A stretch of DNA of 64,000 bases from Pontederia crassipes. Taxonomy: Eukaryota > Streptophyta > Magnoliopsida > Commelinales > Pontederiaceae. The translations under genes were made by a program, and so were the position numbers. Each line of letters begins with the position of its first letter. Position 1 is the first letter of the stretch. The DNA is taken from NCBI GenBank assembly GCA_030549335.1, contig CM060193.1:61409146-61473145 (forward strand). Direction: 5' to 3'. Below the pieces are notes generated by a model. That model was not told where the DNA came from, searched no databases, and worked only from the letters and a program-made list of their open reading frames with translations. Shown piece by piece: positions 22,749-35,170 of this stretch.

Positions 22749-23608
22749 ATTTTACATGAGGCAATGATTTCAAATGTATTGTTTACTTTGCATGCATCAG
22801 AAAAATTGGAATACAACAAAAGTGATTAACTGACTACAAATGTTTCCTGAATTTACAAAACAAGGAACACAAACCATGTTCCCATGCTGATGCCAAATAC
22901 ATAGGGAGAAGCATGCAACAAGCAAAACTGGGTCATGATTTCGCACTTGACACCTGATAAACAATTGCATGGACAAGGTTAAACGTTGTTTGACATTTCT
23001 GATGCTATACAACACAAATAACAAGAAAAAATCATGAATTTCAGATATTTGTTGCCTCCAGTCGAAACAATACCAGTAAAAATTCGATGGTATTCATCCT
23101 TTTCAAAAGTCAGATACAGTTGATTCATCGTCCACATCAACCAGTTCAGAGGTTAATGTGAACATAAAACAGCCCAGACACATCATCCACATCTCAATTC
23201 CTCTCCAAAAACAGCTAACTTAAATCTGTTTGATAGCATAAAGTGCATTAAAAAGTGGCAAGGAAACCAATCTGGTGTTCCATCATATTGCTGCAAGTAG
23301 TAGTTTTATCTAGAATAACAAAGAAGTTCAAGGTGTAGATATAGCCTGTCAGCAACTATTGCAAGAATCACTTCAAGGTTTTTACCAAGAAACTCCTAGA
23401 AACTACAAAGCATGTAATAGACAGAATGGCAGTATCTACACGTGTAACAAAATGATGCATCCATGTTTTGGGCAAAAGAGTTCTGCATAAAATTGGTTGT
23501 TTGATGCTAAAATATAATTTCAACACTTTTCTTCAAAAAACAAAGGAAAATGCCAACATTTCCATCACTCTGATCACCATTCCCAGGATGCATTCCAAAT
23601 GCTTTTAA

Positions 23609-26600
23609 CTAATCATAGTGCAACTCCTCTGGCATGTTGCAAAGAGCTCGCATTGTGTAACCAATCACGTCCATTAGCTGCAAGCACTCATCCGCTCCAT
23701 CAATAAGGCACTGAAATAGTTCAGAAAAGAATATTAATTACATCACAAACATTTCACAACAAGAGATGCTAGTAGCACATTGACTGGATAAAATTATCCA
23801 TCTCATACTAACCATTTCAATACATAACTGACGAGTTAACATTAAAAAAACATTAACTTGTGGGAAACAGCAAAGCCTTCATCCTTTTTTCCCAAACACT
23901 CAAACTAGATATCTTATATCAAAAAAAATAAGTCTATATATTTGCAGACGATTTTTAACCAGTGGATATTCAAGTACTTTGTATACAAATACATGCAATA
24001 TTATCGAAACTCATCATGGCCTCTGCAGTTTTTTCATCCCTCGTGAACCAAGCTGTATCTGGGAGCTCTTTCGGACCTTCTAGAACTTAAACTTTATCCC
24101 TCAGCCATCTAGAATTTCCTGATGACATTGAAATATGTATGGCAGCCACAACCCCTAACTGTAAACACCTAAGATCGCTCCTAAGTTGTATGGATCACTT
24201 ATGAATCAGAGGACTACTCATGCCAAATTGGACCTTGAGTTACCTCCAAAGTCCAACCACCACAGAAAAGCCAAAATAAAGCAAACTTACAAATAGATAT
24301 TGGCCAGATTCCTTTTAAATGCTAAGAAGACTGGTATAAATTCCTAACGTCTAGGAACAAGATTTTCCAAACAAGAAATCTTGCTCAAATTTATCCAGAT
24401 GGAAAACGAAATCACTCAATCAAACTGGTGAAGCCACCCTGACTAGCTCTGTACTCAATATCACACCAAATTATACTTTGTGTTCAATTATGTGTCAACT
24501 GGTATCATTGAATTATTGGAAAAAACTTCTAGGTCGTTTCTGTAGTCATATGATGGTTGGAAAAAAGGGACTCATCTGATAAATTGGTCCATCGTTCAGC
24601 TGTTCGAAACATGTTGGAGGTTTGGGCATCAAAAACCTGTTTTACATTAGAACCTCCCCCGGAGGTGCTCTCTTCTGAATAGGAAGCAAGAGCTAGTCAT
24701 TTTGACATCCAATAAGTATGGGTTTGTACTTCTGTGCACCATAATTCCTACTCCAAGTTTATCAAGAATGGAGCTGGAGATTTAACATGACAACATTGGA
24801 CATTATCAAGCAGGGTATAAAGAAACATACATACAGCAGTGGGAGAAAAGACTAATGTTATGAAAGACCCATGGATGTTAAGACTATTGTTATGAAAGAC
24901 CCATGGATGTTCTGCATGTTCTTCTCAAAAAAAAAAAAGAATGTTCTGCATGCCAATGATGTTGAAATCAACCTTTATCAATGTAAAATGCTTCTTCTTT
25001 TTTATTGATAAAATGGCATTATATGTTTGTGATCTTATGTTGAATGGCGGCTGGAATTCTGATCTGTTGCATGATTACTTTAATGACAGTCATGTGAACT
25101 CTAGAACTTCAATTTATTTTTGAGAGGTCTATAACTTTAATTTGTGTGCTCGCACCAGTGGATTTGAGCACCAGACACATGTTATTGCCCACGCAAATTA
25201 TATTACAGATTCATCATTGAGCCGGCTTGCAACAATGTTTTTTGAAACAAGAAAGGATGACTAGCAAGAGGGTAGTCATCCAAGTTTCATTGATGTAAGA
25301 GAGAGTTACAGCAAGTTAGGAGATAAAGCGAAGCAAAGGTGAAAAGAATCTCCACCAGATTACAACTTATACGACGTTACAGATACTTTTTCCATTCCAA
25401 AAAAATCGCCTTTGCATGGACGCCAACATTCTCAGCATACACACGTCCATTACGAAATATGGTGTCATTCCGTTGTAACCAAATGGCCCAAATGTAGGCC
25501 AAAGGACGAGCCCTCTGGCGTCTGGAGATGTAGACGCATTGATGAAGGTTTCTGCAGCCATTGCAAAAAGACCGCCAGAAAGACATCTCCGAAGAAGAGT
25601 CAATCCATCTAATATTTGCCTCTGTCCAGATCTGTCGGGCCACCGAGCACCCAAAGAACAAATGGGCGGTATCCTCCTCCGCCTGTCCACACAGTGGACA
25701 GCAAGTGTCAGCGCCAACAACCCAGCGCGATCTGTAAACCTTGGTCAGGATTCTTTTTCGATGTAGCAGCCAAGAGAGGAACTGCACCTTGAGGGGGGCC
25801 CTTGCTTTCCAGATTAATCTACACGTCAGTAGGAACGCATTACTTTGATTGCCATGGCCCTCGCTAAGCAGGGAGTAAGCCTCGTGCACACTAAATGTAT
25901 CCAATCTCCACCGCCAGCCGTCCTCCATATCATTGTTAGGGACCTTGTGGTCGATCCGCCCCAGTAGTAAGGCTAACTCCTCAAGCCTCTGATCAGACAA
26001 ATTCGTAGAAAAAGTCGGAAACCACGTACCTCTACCACTACTATCATGGATAGACCAGCAGTCTGCCACCTTCTGGTTTCTATCGGATGCCAATTGAAAC
26101 AGTCTGGGGAAGTCCAAAGCCCGGGGGTTCATGCTCGACCAGCTGTCCTGCCAAAACAGGAAGCTAGACCCCCTGCCCAGGGTAGGCAGAAAGAACTGCT
26201 GGACCTGGGGCATGACCTCCCCAACCCCCCGCCAAAAAGAGGAAGCTCCATTGTCCACCACCATTCTCGCGTCCCAGTTGAGGTTGTGGCCATAGCATGC
26301 ATAAAAAACAGAGGACCACACATCACGATTTTGCCCCATAATGCGTACGATCCACCTAGTGAGAAGGGCAGCATTCATACATCGGAGATTGAGAACGCCA
26401 AGGCCGCCCTCCACAGTGAGTCGGCAAACAACTTCAGAGGACACAAGATGCGGCACACGCTGTCCCCAGAACTGGTCTGCCAAAGGAAGCGCATTCTCAA
26501 AGAGTTTATGGAGCGCTCAACCTACCGCGGGATTCTCAGAACCATCATGAAATAGATAAACAAAGCTAAGAGAACACGACGAAGCAGTATCAACCGACCA

Positions 26601-29600
26601 CCCCGGGATAGCAACCTAGAGCTCCATCCCGTCAAGCGCTGCTCCACCCTCTTGATTACTGGCGTCCAGTCCCTTGAAGCAACACGCCTATCAGTCAGCG
26701 GCAGACCCAGGTACAGCGGGAGAGTGCCAATAGGAGAGCGCAGCGTCCGAGCACAGTCCTGGCAGGTAGGCATGGGCATATTGAAACCAATGAAGCTGCA
26801 CTTGGCATAATTGATGCTGAGACCCGAGAAATCCCCGAACATTCCAACCAGAACTGCCAGTCTCTCTGCCGCCAGCCAGGAGCCTTCAATAAAAAAAAGT
26901 GTCATTGGCGTATTGAAGAATAGGAATGTCCGCATTACCAGGAACCCGAAAGTCGGAGAGAACCCCAGAGGAGCAGGAGGCAAGGGTAATCCTCGCCAAA
27001 GCATCCACCGCAATAACAAATAGCATTGGCGCAAGAGGGCATCCCTGCCTGACCCCCCTCCGAGGCTGCACCCAGCCCCCCTCTGGACGCCCATTGATAA
27101 GGACCGAGAAAGATGTCATTGATATACACCTTCGCATCCAAGTGACCCACTTCTCCGGAAAACCTCGTCGACGAAGAGAGAACCACAAAAATGGCCAGGA
27201 TATGGAGTCATACGCTTTGGCAAAATCAACTTTCCACAAGAACCCCGTAGTCTTGGACCTGCGCCAAGATGCGAGAATCTCCAGCGCCGTCACATAACCG
27301 TCCGCAATGACCTGCCACCCACAAAAGCCGACTGTACGTTGTGGATAATGTTAGGAAGCACAAGTCGTAGCCTGTTAGCCAACATCCGGGCAATGATCAG
27401 ATAGGTGTCATTGGATAGTGCGATGGGTCTGAACTCATCAATGTTCATTGCACCATGGGTCTTTGGGATGAGGAAGAGATAGAATCTGTTGAGTCGTTCA
27501 AATCCAGCATTCCCAGCAGTAAACTCATTAATGGCTGCGACCAAATCCAGCTTGACAGTCTGCCAGAAAACACGATAGAAAAGGATGGGAAAGCCATCCG
27601 GACCCGGCGCCCCCTCGCCATTCAAATACTTGACAGCCCGTCAAACTTCGTCTTCCGTAAAATCTGCAATCAGCATCTCCTTGATGGAAGGTCTATCTGG
27701 AAGCAGATATAGGATATTCCTGTGCCTCCAAAAGTTCACTTTTTTCTCTTGAAATCATCCCATCTACTAAAAACGATGTCCATAAATTTGACCATTCTAT
27801 GTGGTTTGGATGTTGAAACTGACAAACATTTATTCTTCGCCAGCCAGTCAGTTTACAGTTGTGGTCTAGTTTCAAACGACAACTCAATTTCAATTGTGAG
27901 TACTTTGATGCCTGGTCTTTTGGTAACTGGACCCTTGAAAATAAGGATCTTATTAAGTATTTCAAACTAGCAATTCAATCTTTCTTTCCTTTATGCTTGG
28001 TGCAAGTTAGCCAATTGGTGGCTTTATTGCTGCAGGGGAACAAAGGGGGCACTTACCAACAGCATTAGAAGCTGAGAACAGGGACTCTTGTGCAGGACAC
28101 AGAAATGTCAACAATTAGGATACCCAAAAGGTTGGTTCGAGAGCAAATTTACGAGACTAATTGATATACTGAAGGAAAAAACTAATTGCCTATGGAGATT
28201 GAAGAATATCATGTCGGAAATTTGGTTTTATTCGTAATTTTTAGTTGTTTTTTGAGAAGGAATGTTTTGTTGTTGGAGGTAAAACATACGTTCCAGCAAG
28301 CTAATACTGTTGCTGATTTTTGGTAAAGATGAGGTGTAACTCAGAAAATGATCTTTTGTGGAAGAGGCTCCTCCTACCCCTCCACTTTTTGTATATGGAC
28401 AATTCAACTCTCTTTGATAATAGAGCGATTTAAAACTTCCCTCCAAAATAATCATTTTATGCCATATCACCAAGTTAAACTGATTAATAAACTCCAGGGA
28501 AATAAAAGTCTGACAGTTAGGATATTCATACAGAAAGATTAAGACTAACCTTATCTGCTTCACCCAATTTCTTACAGATTCTTGCCTTCTGTTCATCAGA
28601 TATATCATCAGAATTAACTACAACCGCCAACAACTGGCAAAGATCTCCAGTTAGTATTTTGTCATGGAAAAAGGAATGGAAATAATGATAATGGGGAGGT
28701 TAAGGCTAAAGAATGGATAAAACCTGATAGAGTATTTGAGAAACAGGATATCCCTCTGCGATTATATTATCGACCTCTTTGTTTCCCACATCAAAATTGC
28801 CAGATTTGCAAGCCACGAATAGTGCCTGAACTATGTCATCAGGAACTACCTGAAAGCAAGATTATAGGTAGAACATGTCAATCATTCACTCTGGAAAGAA
28901 AAAAGAGATATTTTTTTATATTAAGTGTTCCATTCGACCATCTATATGTACATAAAACTGTTTTTTTAAATGAAACATAAAACTGTTTTGATTCAAAATA
29001 AATTGCAAATAAAACAATTACGTGACTACATTAGAATTAATGCTCAAATAAAAAGTTCAACCTTTACTGAGCTTTTGCACCACTGTCGGTTTTTAAATGT
29101 GAAAAATGCCAATTATTTGGACTTTTTTTAAATGACACAAGGCCATTGACCATAGATTTAAATCTGAAATCCACCTGGTTGATGCAAATTTTAGTAGCTG
29201 TGAAGCTATGCTGGTGGGTTTCTAGACTGTTCATCTCAAAGGTTCCGCTTTCAGTTTTGCCAACCATTTCACCAAGTTCTTCAGAGAAAAACGATAGGCT
29301 TGACATGTAACTTATATGAAGGGTAACCCATTCACATTGGGCATCAACATTGAATTAGAATTGTTCCACTTGAACAAATGAATAAGTTCATAAAAGTATG
29401 CCAAAAGACCAAGGAAAACAATGATTAAGAAAATCAGAGCGAGAAAGGATAAAACGATCAGCTGCTTTTAGGATCTAATGAGCTTATATATGAATTAGGC
29501 CAAGTGTGCTGAGAAAATAAATTAATATTAATTGATAGCTACAAATGTAACGATCATCCTTTGCCATAACATAGATGATTTTCTGCTTGATACCAGAAGA

Positions 29601-32459
29601 GACGTGTCTTCTTTGAATACATAATAAAATGGAGAAAAACAGTAAGAATTGGATACCCCAGAAACACTTATTAGGTCTTTGGAAGAAATTGATGATCCAA
29701 ACAAGCGAGCTGCACTCTGGTTTCAACAAAAAATAAAAAGGTAAGAATCATTGAATGCGTGGAGGGTAAAGGTTTAAGAAAACAATGGTAATATAATAAG
29801 TATGCATCCTAATATGCAAAGAAAATCAAAGAAGGACCATACTAAATATCAGATAAGCTCAGTTAAGACTGATACAAAATTGTATGTAACCTGCCTTCCC
29901 CTTGATCAACGTAAATGATAAAATAAATGGCAAGAACCTCATAAGCCAATACCTGCAAATATGTAATAGCACGGCGAAGATCCCCCTGAGAGATGGAACC
30001 TAGAGTTGAAACAGCCTATATTGTATAAAAAAGAATATGCATATGTCACATATATAAGTGGTCAGCACTTACAATGCTCCTCATTCAGTAGTTAACTATG
30101 AAATGTAACCAACCTCAGAATCAAGAGTCAGTCCCTCTTCATGACAAATGTGTAAGATTCGGTTGCTCATTACTTCTTCAGAAAGAGGCTTAAACCTAAA
30201 CTTAGCACACCTGGAAGCTAATGGCTCTATAATCCTACATATAAAAGAAAGTGAATTTAACAAATACACCTAAACACGACCTTAGCAATGTATTATGTTA
30301 CAAATAGTGAAGAAACAACTAAGTGCACCTGCTGATGTAATTACATATGAAAAAGAATCTCGTCACTTTAGAATATGTTTCCATCGTCCGTCTCAAAGCA
30401 TTCTGTCAAAGAAATGCACATTGAAGAAGTAATCAATACTAGCCAAGAGTATCATGTTAAGATAATCAGACACTAACACAAGGTGATTATTGAAAACCTG
30501 GGCATCCTCTGTCATGGAATCAGCCTCGTCTAGTATAATGATCTTATAGGGTGGGCAAGGATAACTGCTTGTACAGAATAAAACCAACATATGAAAAGTT
30601 GCACAAGGCTTTGCAATCTAACACTCAAGTAATCTTGTAGACCTAATTACAGGAAAAGTTACCCTTAAGAAAGAACAAAATAAGACGAAACAGTTAAACT
30701 AGATGTTCAGTTATCTATATATATTGAGATGTAAAAATAGGAAGATGCAAATATAATATAATATAATATAAATATAAATATATATATATATAAGTCCTGA
30801 GAAAACAGAAAATGAGGAACTATAATGGGTTTAAAAAGATATCAATCTCCCATTCCATAGTCAAGAAAAGAACACGATGGTCTCCCAAAAAAATTACCCT
30901 ACTATGTTGCAGCCAAATTGCCCAAAAGTGTAGCTATAGGTAAATGTGACGGGTGTGTCCTCTGTTGAACATTGAGTGCCCTATAAATGCTCCAGAAAAC
31001 ATATACAAACCAATGAAATCTTAACACACGCAATATGCTACTATACCTCCCTGAGGAGGGCATACTCGAAAAAAGAAGACGAGAGACACCCATAGTACCA
31101 GTCTCAAAAAAAGGAACAGGAGGAGCTACAGATTACAGCCTGCAGATGTATATTAATATTTTGCTTAATAAGCAGGAAAGCAGCAATAGCATACCCTTGA
31201 CGTGATCCTGAACCTACAGCAACTGCAGCAAAATCTTTGATCTTTGTACGCACAACATTAATTCCTCGGTCATCACTTGCATTAAGTTCTAAAACTCTTG
31301 ACTTGTATAATTCCGGCCTGCAACAAGTTGATGCAAAAAGAAGACAAAATTCAGACAACAAAAGCACTTTGAAATAGAGATAAAACCTAAAGTGCTAGAA
31401 TCACAGTCATATCCTGTGATGCATGATTTTCACCAAAGTATTTGGATATCCACAAATCGTTGATTGAAAATGAAAAGTTCTTAACCCGTTGGCTTGTTAG
31501 TGCATCAGTAAAAAAACTTGACAATTGATTTTCCAGATGGTCCTGAAACTCCTGATTTGATTACATGAACTTAAACATTGTGACTGATTTAGAATTTTCT
31601 ATGGGAATAATGGCATCTTCAGACTAGAACATTTCAAGCTGATTATGATCAATGTTGCATATCAGGATTGCTAGGGAAAACTTCAATAATGGATTGTACG
31701 AGTAAGTGGGTATTGACTTTGCAAACTATCACGTTTTTTTTTTTTTTGAAAAATAACAAGCAAACTATCACCTAAAACTCTTAAAATGCTCCATTAAAGA
31801 GTTCAATTGTGCCGCACACAAGTTATGTCCCCAATTTATCCATAATCATCACCACTCAAAAAAGATACTACAGAAAAAATGGGGAAAAATATACTAATCC
31901 TAGATTTCCAGGTTAATAGTTCACATGCACTCTGTTATCCACTTGAAGCATGAAATTTAAAAATTGTGATATAATACACGAAAAGAATGGCTCGTAGTTT
32001 CCGAATCAAATTCAAGAAGGTAAAGAAAGTGTCAGGATGCTCTTGGAGCAATCCCTACCCAAAGAGCTGGTGGGCGATGGCAAGAGCGGTGGTGGTCTTC
32101 CCCGTCCCCGGCGGCCCGTAGAAGAGCATATGAGGACACTGCACACAAAAGTTAAGGAGGTCAATAATAAACTTCCGAAACCGACGAATGCCAATAATTA
32201 AATAGGAAGGACCGGCAGACAAAGCACGCACATTTGCGGTCTCCAGGGTGTTGGTGAGAACCCGCACGACCTCCTCCTGGTGGGCGACGTCCTTCACCTG
32301 CCTCGGGCGGCTGCAGTCGTCAACAAAAAGAATGCCACGAACAAAAAGAGGGGTCAGTGGAGAACTGGCGATGCTTGCGGTAATGAAGAGGAGAAGGAGA
32401 GAGAGAAGAGCGTACTATTTTTCCACCCATGGCTGCGAGTTCGGAAGGGTTGACCCCAT
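23609..32459 (-). CDS. RFC4: replication factor C subunit 4 (clamp loader ATPase), 12 coding exons, 340 aa
   Basis: Small subunit of the pentameric RFC complex that opens and loads PCNA at primer ends in the nucleus. Coding exons, 5' to 3': 32416-32459, 32232-32310, 32059-32138, 31195-31317, 30498-30564, 30329-30402, 30114-30234, 29953-30015, 29657-29716, 28724-28849, 28550-28633, 23609-23710. All junctions are GT-AG and phases agree, giving 1023 nt with stop. It starts [19 protein letters not shown]. Walker A GPPGTGKT is at 49-56, Walker B with DEADSMT at about 121-127, the SRC arginine-finger motif at 163-165 (LASRCAKF), then the RFC lid and C-terminal collar domain. Length equals the plant family norm, about 340. 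The last intron (23711-28549, 4.8 kb) holds a dead LINE; intron 4 holds another LINE scrap. The gene looks intact. The ATG is chosen because it is the only in-frame Met before the conserved WVEKY. Confidence 0.96.
24848..24911. repeat. 32-bp tandem duplication
   Basis: Two adjacent 32-bp units beginning AAGACTA and ending ATGGATGTT, with one mismatch. Confidence 0.85.
24919..24940 (+). mobile_element. tail-only retroposon insertion (22 bp) with 12-bp target duplication
   Basis: A 22-bp insert, TTCTTCTC then an A12 run and GA, is flanked by perfect copies of ATGTTCTGCATG at 24907-24918 and 24941-24952. Flanking direct repeats plus a poly(A) tail are the marks of LINE-type target-primed insertion; almost nothing but the tail was copied. 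Confidence 0.7.
25377..26483 (-). pseudogene. LINE ORF2 C-terminal part (zf-RVT domain)
   Basis: 368 open codons covering the end of the LINE polyprotein. The zinc-binding RT-associated domain contains C-x2-C (CCPLCG) followed by HLFFGC about ten residues later. The N-terminal part shows the plant LINE pattern [16 protein letters not shown]. It is cut off from the RT by a frameshift near 26520. Confidence 0.85.
26522..27625 (-). pseudogene. LINE reverse transcriptase, frameshifted
   Basis: RT blocks are spread over two frames: 27625-27290, then 27293-26886, then back to the first frame at 27094-26522. The active-site block reads YAND at about 26905-26916 instead of YADD, so one catalytic Asp has become Asn in addition to the frame breaks. 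Inactive. Confidence 0.85.
27711..28549. other. RFC4 intron 11, part upstream of the LINE
   Basis: Intron sequence without recognisable features; the open frames here are not conserved proteins as far as I can tell. Confidence 0.6.
30885..31090 (-). mobile_element. small LINE remnant in RFC4 intron 4
   Basis: On the minus strand a frame gives LHFWAIWLQ, matching the tail of the zf-RVT region of the larger LINE ([10 protein letters not shown]), preceded by diverged LINE-like sequence with stops. Intron 4 spans 30565-31194. Too short for a family call beyond plant L1. Confidence 0.5.
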
Positions 32460-32587
32460 GTGTTCTTCTTCCGGCTGATAGGATCACACCAACGCCCAGC
32501 GGAACTCGGAACTCCGGCGGGTCGCTGTGCGTTTTTAATTTTGGGTGTCGAGTAATTTGGAGCGTTTGGGGTTTGATGTTCAGTAAG

Positions 32588-32604
32588 CACGTGAAATGCA
32601 CGTG
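32588..32604. promoter_or_regulatory. twin G-box motifs upstream of RFC4
   Basis: Two perfect CACGTG palindromes at 32588-32593 and 32599-32604, 11 bp apart (about one helical turn) and about 130 bp upstream of the RFC4 start codon. G-boxes bind plant bZIP and bHLH factors. Function here is inferred from position only. Confidence 0.5.
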
Positions 32605-33114
32605 ACAAAAGAGCGCCGTGCATTACCATTTATTTCTTTAATCTCGAATTAAGAAGACACTATTATCGCTTCAAAAATATTATTATTACTTCGTTATATT
32701 AAAAAATAGGGAAAAATAAGATATCACTTTTCACTTATTTGTTTAATGAAGATTTTACCTTTTTTATTATCGTTTAAAAATATATAAAAAGGATAATTGA
32801 CGCCATTTTGATTAGGGGATAAATGGCCGACCTACATGGTCGTTTTTGGGTCAATTGATTTCATAAAAATACAATCATATTTATTATCTATATAAATATA
32901 ATATTGATGAGTTTTCTAGAATTAACGATTTTCTCATTAAAACTGGTTGAGAATAAATTACGTTCACATAATTAATTTTCATATTTTTCAACATAGTTAA
33001 GTGCGTAACCAGCTTATATTACAATTAATTTTTTGATTTATCTCTTGATATCTTATTTTTTTCTCTTTAAAAATCGTTTCTCTGTTAAAAAAATAGAAAA
33101 GGTAGAAAAGAAGT
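32605..33114. other. intergenic, distal RFC4 upstream region
   Basis: AT-rich; no gene or further motif recognised. Confidence 0.5.
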
Positions 33115-33122
33115 ATGGAATC

Positions 33123-33481
33123 TAGGGGGGGTCGACTTTGAACCCGATGATCCGACCCGACCTGATTTGGGTTGAGTAGGGTTGGTGGGTTCGATCCGAC
33201 CCGATTTTTTCAAGTTTTTTAAATTTTTTTCTTTTTTAATTCAAACTTAAATTTATATTTGATTTAAAATTTTTTAAAAATTAAAATAAAATATTTTAAG
33301 TGTCAAAATAATATTAAATAGTTAAAATTTATTTTATGCTTTTAAAATAATATTAAATAATATTTTATATTAAATAAAATCGGGTCGGATCGGATTCGGC
33401 CACTCCCGCCCTCTTGACCCGACTCGACCTGACCCAACCAAATTTGGTCGGGTCGGGTTGAATCGATCCATGAACGCCCTA
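33123..33481. mobile_element. hAT-type MITE, 359 bp
   Basis: Ends TAGGG...CCCTA. Flanked by ATGGAATC (33115-33122) and ATTGAATC (33482-33489), an 8-bp duplication with one mismatch. The arms are rich in CGACCCGACC/GGGTCGGGT phrases in opposite directions. Sister of the element at 35786-36160. Confidence 0.75.
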
Positions 33482-33489
33482 ATTGAATC

Positions 33490-35070
33490 CTAGAATTGAC
33501 GTTCACTAAAAATATCTTATCAGTCCTATATTATTTCATTTATTGTAATTATTTCTATAGTTTTTTAATCCACATTTTTTTAGAAATTCAATATTATTAG
33601 TCATTTGTTAATGATCTGAAATAAAAGTTAACACCATTTTTTTCTATAATTAATTAGTTAATTAATTCGGGACACTAATTTATAAGTACATGAAAATTAT
33701 TTATGAACTACTTTTAAAATTTAAGATGTTGTAATTTGTTGATTTAAAAAATGTTCAATGACTCAAAATTATTTAGTTTAATTGCATATTTTTTGTTATT
33801 ATAATTTATCTTCAATTGTTGTTATTAAAGTTTGCACCCTATGTCCGTCTCTGAAATAAAAGTTAGAATAAAGAGAATATAGCCAAAATGTAAAAAGAAA
33901 TAACTTAGTCAATTTTTTGTTTTTTTTAATCCCCTAAAAAGATGTAAATCGTCTATTTTAACTCCAACTAAAAAGTATTTCTATTCTTTCAAAACACAAG
34001 AATACTTAATTTATTATTATCTTCCATTTTTATCATTCCTTTTTTATTATTTAACAATTTATTATTATATTATTATTGTTTTTACTACTACTATAATATC
34101 AAACATTAACTATCTATAATAAAATGTCTTATTCTCTTTAAAGTAAATTTAAAATGAAATAAAATATATAAAAATATGATATTCCATTATTTTATTTCAC
34201 TCAAATTTATCTTTGATTAAAAAATGGATACTTTATAATCATTAATAATATGAGAACTCATTTGTCTTAGGAGTCTAAATAAAAAATAATCTAAATTATA
34301 ATTCTTTTTTATTTTTCATCTAATAAAATTTGATACATTTGTTTAATTCATAATTTCTCTCGTATAAAAAAGTACGCCTATACAACAATAAAGCAATAAA
34401 ATTAGGGGTGAAAGTACAAAAAAAAGGGGTGAAAGTAATTGGGTCCAGTTGAGTTTTCGGTCCAAAGAAGTTGTCCGTTATTTTCGAATATGTTTTTAAA
34501 TTAAAATAATCTCTAAACCATGTTAAAAAAATAAAAATCACCCTTTAACGAATTGATTTTTTCACAACCCTACTTTATTATTATTATATTTTTAAAAATT
34601 ATAATTTTAAATTAAAGTTAACATAAAAACTATTTAATTTTATATTATATATAAAATATATTACTAATATTTAAAAGTTGCCAAATTAAAGTTGGATAAT
34701 GTGATAGAAAAGTATGAGATTTTATATAAAAAAAGTATTATATCTATAATAAAAAATGTGTAACATTTAAATTAATTATATATAATATAAATATAAATGA
34801 TCCTTATGATTTTTTAAATGACGTCCTAATTTTAACGGATGATTTTTAATTTATAAAAATTATTCTAAATCATTCTTAATTTTTAATTTTTTCGAGTAGG
34901 ATAGATTTTTGGAATTTGTCTCCGATATTTCTTACGCCCTTAAATAAAATATCTAATCTAGAAATCGTTTTTTTTTTGGGCACACTACTGACTTAGTAAT
35001 TAATATTATTTTACTCACTCCTTTCTCCCATCGTTTTGCAATTTGCTGCCGCTGTATCGTTGGAAGACCC
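33490..35070. other. AT-rich intergenic with two MITE-like repeat copies
   Basis: 33960-34250 resembles 38020-38395 and 61115-61415 (shared ATATGATATTC, TATTTTATTTCA and TTATAATAAAAT phrases). 34430-34920 resembles 37180-37660 (shared GTCCTAATTTTAACGGAT-like and TTTTTTCGAG phrases). No gene. Confidence 0.5.
34430..34920. repeat. AT-rich dispersed repeat, copy 1
   Basis: Diverged copy of 37180-37660; both contain an ATGATTTTTT, GTCCTAATTT, ACGGAT series followed by TTTTTTCGAG and ATAGATTTTT. Ends look partly inverted, so it is probably a MITE; no target duplication identified. Confidence 0.5.
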
Positions 35071-35075
35071 ACTGA

Positions 35076-35084
35076 TCTATAAAA
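35076..35084 (+). promoter_or_regulatory. TATA box of the small gene at 35258
   Basis: TATAAAAAT about 180 bp upstream of the chosen ATG. The ATG at 35093 is only about 10 bp from it and so would lie outside the expected transcript. Confidence 0.5.
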
Positions 35085-35170
35085 ATTAAAAAATGCTTCC
35101 ATACCACACGCCCACCCACAGTTTTAGCACCTACCTTTGCTTCAAATCTAATCCCTTTATCCGCTGCAGC

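Larger units (their letters stand above)
23711..25227. other. RFC4 intron 11, part downstream of the LINE (transcript order)
   Basis: Non-coding; contains a 32-bp tandem duplication (24848-24911) and a 22-bp poly(A)-tail insertion (24919-24940). No gene; the frame at 24941-25123 is chance. Confidence 0.6.
25237..27710 (-). mobile_element. plant L1-type LINE, 5'-truncated and frameshifted, in RFC4 intron 11
   Basis: Read on the minus strand: RT core (27625 down to about 26890, with [14 protein letters not shown]-like region, [37 protein letters not shown]), RT thumb (27094-26522, [16 protein letters not shown]), then a zf-RVT domain (26483-25377; [29 protein letters not shown]). Frame changes near 27295, 26890 and 26520 and a stop near 27640 break it. 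The endonuclease domain is absent, so it was 5'-truncated at about 27710. The 3' end carries a hairpin (25255-25281) and a short A tail (25238-25243). It lies in the same direction as RFC4. Confidence 0.92.

Noticed and set aside
25412-27297. Several plus-strand open frames opposite the LINE
   Set aside because: They are shadows of the minus-strand RT and zf-RVT coding sequence.
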